A stretch of 64,000 nucleotides of DNA from NCBI GenBank assembly GCA_039029395.1, contig JBCCGG010000018.1, forward strand, positions 1-64,000, written 5' to 3'. The notes under the pieces were generated by a model. It was given only the letters and a program-made list of their open reading frames with translations, was not told the DNA's origin and searched no databases. The translations under genes were made by a program, and so were the position numbers. This document shows positions 63,773 to 64,000 of the stretch, one piece after another. The stretch comes from JBCCGG01 sp039029395. GTDB taxonomy: Bacteria; Pseudomonadota; Alphaproteobacteria; Kiloniellales; JAKSDN01. Each line of letters opens with the position of its first letter. Position 1 is the stretch's first letter.

Positions 63773-64000
63773 CTAGACCGTCGCCCGGCCCTTTCCGACC
63801 CGGGGCGCCGGGCGGCCGCCGTCCGAATAGGCCAAGATCGCGAGTATCTCGTTCGGCCGTGGGGCATCGCCGACCATGAGGGTCATGGTGTCCAGCTCGT
63901 CGAACGACCAGACCTCGTCCTTGTGGGCCAAAGGCACATCGATCGCCGTGCCCGCGGCGGCCACCTTGGTGACCGACGGTATCAGCGCCTCGCCACCGCC
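63773..64000 (-). CDS. DUF1185 (amino acid synthesis) family protein, C-terminal part
   Basis: The frame is open to the right edge of the window, so only the last 75 residues are seen. The run GGGEALIPSVTKV, then GTAIDVPLAHKDE, SFDELDTMTLMVGDAPRP-type segment and the end LAYSDGGRPAPRVGKG match the C terminus of DUF1185 proteins, which usually end in a GGRP-x-PR pattern. These are about 190 residues long and of unknown function, often beside amidohydrolase or catabolic genes. It lies 37 bp upstream of the pyridoxal dehydrogenase gene in the same direction, so it is probably cotranscribed with it. Confidence 0.8.
   Translation of the reverse strand, partial: GGGEALIPSVTKVAAAGTAIDVPLAHKDEVWSFDELDTMTLMVGDAPRPNEILAILAYSDGGRPAPRVGKGRATV

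Overview
The window reads as a 64 kb stretch of chromosome from a GC-rich, heterotrophic alphaproteobacterium, probably a Rhodospirillales/Kiloniellales-type organism. This rests on codon use, TRAP and BMP-type transporters, several GMC flavoenzymes, PEP-CTERM proteins and a 3-hydroxybutyrate oligomer hydrolase; the taxonomy is inference. No rRNA, tRNA, CRISPR array, prophage or intact insertion sequence was seen.

Left part (0-14 kb). A three-domain rhodanese protein is followed by a broken partial copy of itself, then two PEP-CTERM exported proteins flanking a GlxA-type AraC regulator. The two PEP-CTERM genes share their 3' end and about 70 bp of flank beyond the stop codon. A secreted beta-helix-like protein comes next (paralogue at 43.8 kb). 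A likely catabolic group follows: non-pyrrolysine MttB-family methyltransferase, orphan Tat-exported family-5 binding protein, SAM methyltransferase, HisC-like aminotransferase and M29/NicX-like metalloenzyme.

14-25.5 kb, minus strand. A sigma-54 activator (PAS-AAA-Fis) lies upstream of a long operon: TRAP transporter dctP-dctQ-dctM, SRPBCC protein, acyl-CoA transferase, secreted 3-hydroxybutyrate oligomer hydrolase and GMC dehydrogenase. The gap between activator and dctP holds a full-consensus sigma-54 promoter and three 17-bp palindromes (TGTCCGAA-n-TTCGGACA type), the likely activator sites. I infer a system for taking up and using short hydroxyacids, possibly PHB oligomers.

25.5-37 kb is an accessory, repeat-rich stretch: patatin-like lipase, cardiolipin synthase, PQQ-type sugar dehydrogenase, CDF metal exporter, small exported or membrane proteins and a decayed family-5 binding-protein gene. 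Between them are five copies of an approximately 60-bp repeat; two are fused to copies of the 5' end of the sigma-54 activator gene and one to a short fragment of it.

37-47 kb. BTAD-TolB-TPR regulator, YceI protein divergent from an AraC-GyrI regulator, a truncated globin overlapping a PAS-GAF histidine kinase by 4 bp, and three unrecognised minus-strand genes.

47-51 kb. An AceE-like thiamine enzyme and ACC deaminase (acdS), divergent from an Lrp-type regulator (AcdR-like). ACC deaminase makes 2-oxobutanoate, a plausible substrate for the neighbouring E1.

51-64 kb. GMC oxidoreductase, FadR-type regulator, a complete BMP-type ABC importer, then the whole upper vitamin B6 degradation pathway: 4-pyridoxolactonase, pyridoxamine-pyruvate aminotransferase, pyridoxine 4-oxidase and pyridoxal 4-dehydrogenase. 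Together these convert pyridoxine, pyridoxamine and pyridoxal to 4-pyridoxate. The importer beside them is a strong candidate B6-vitamer transporter; this, with its regulation, is the most interesting system in the window. A DUF1185 gene runs off the right edge.
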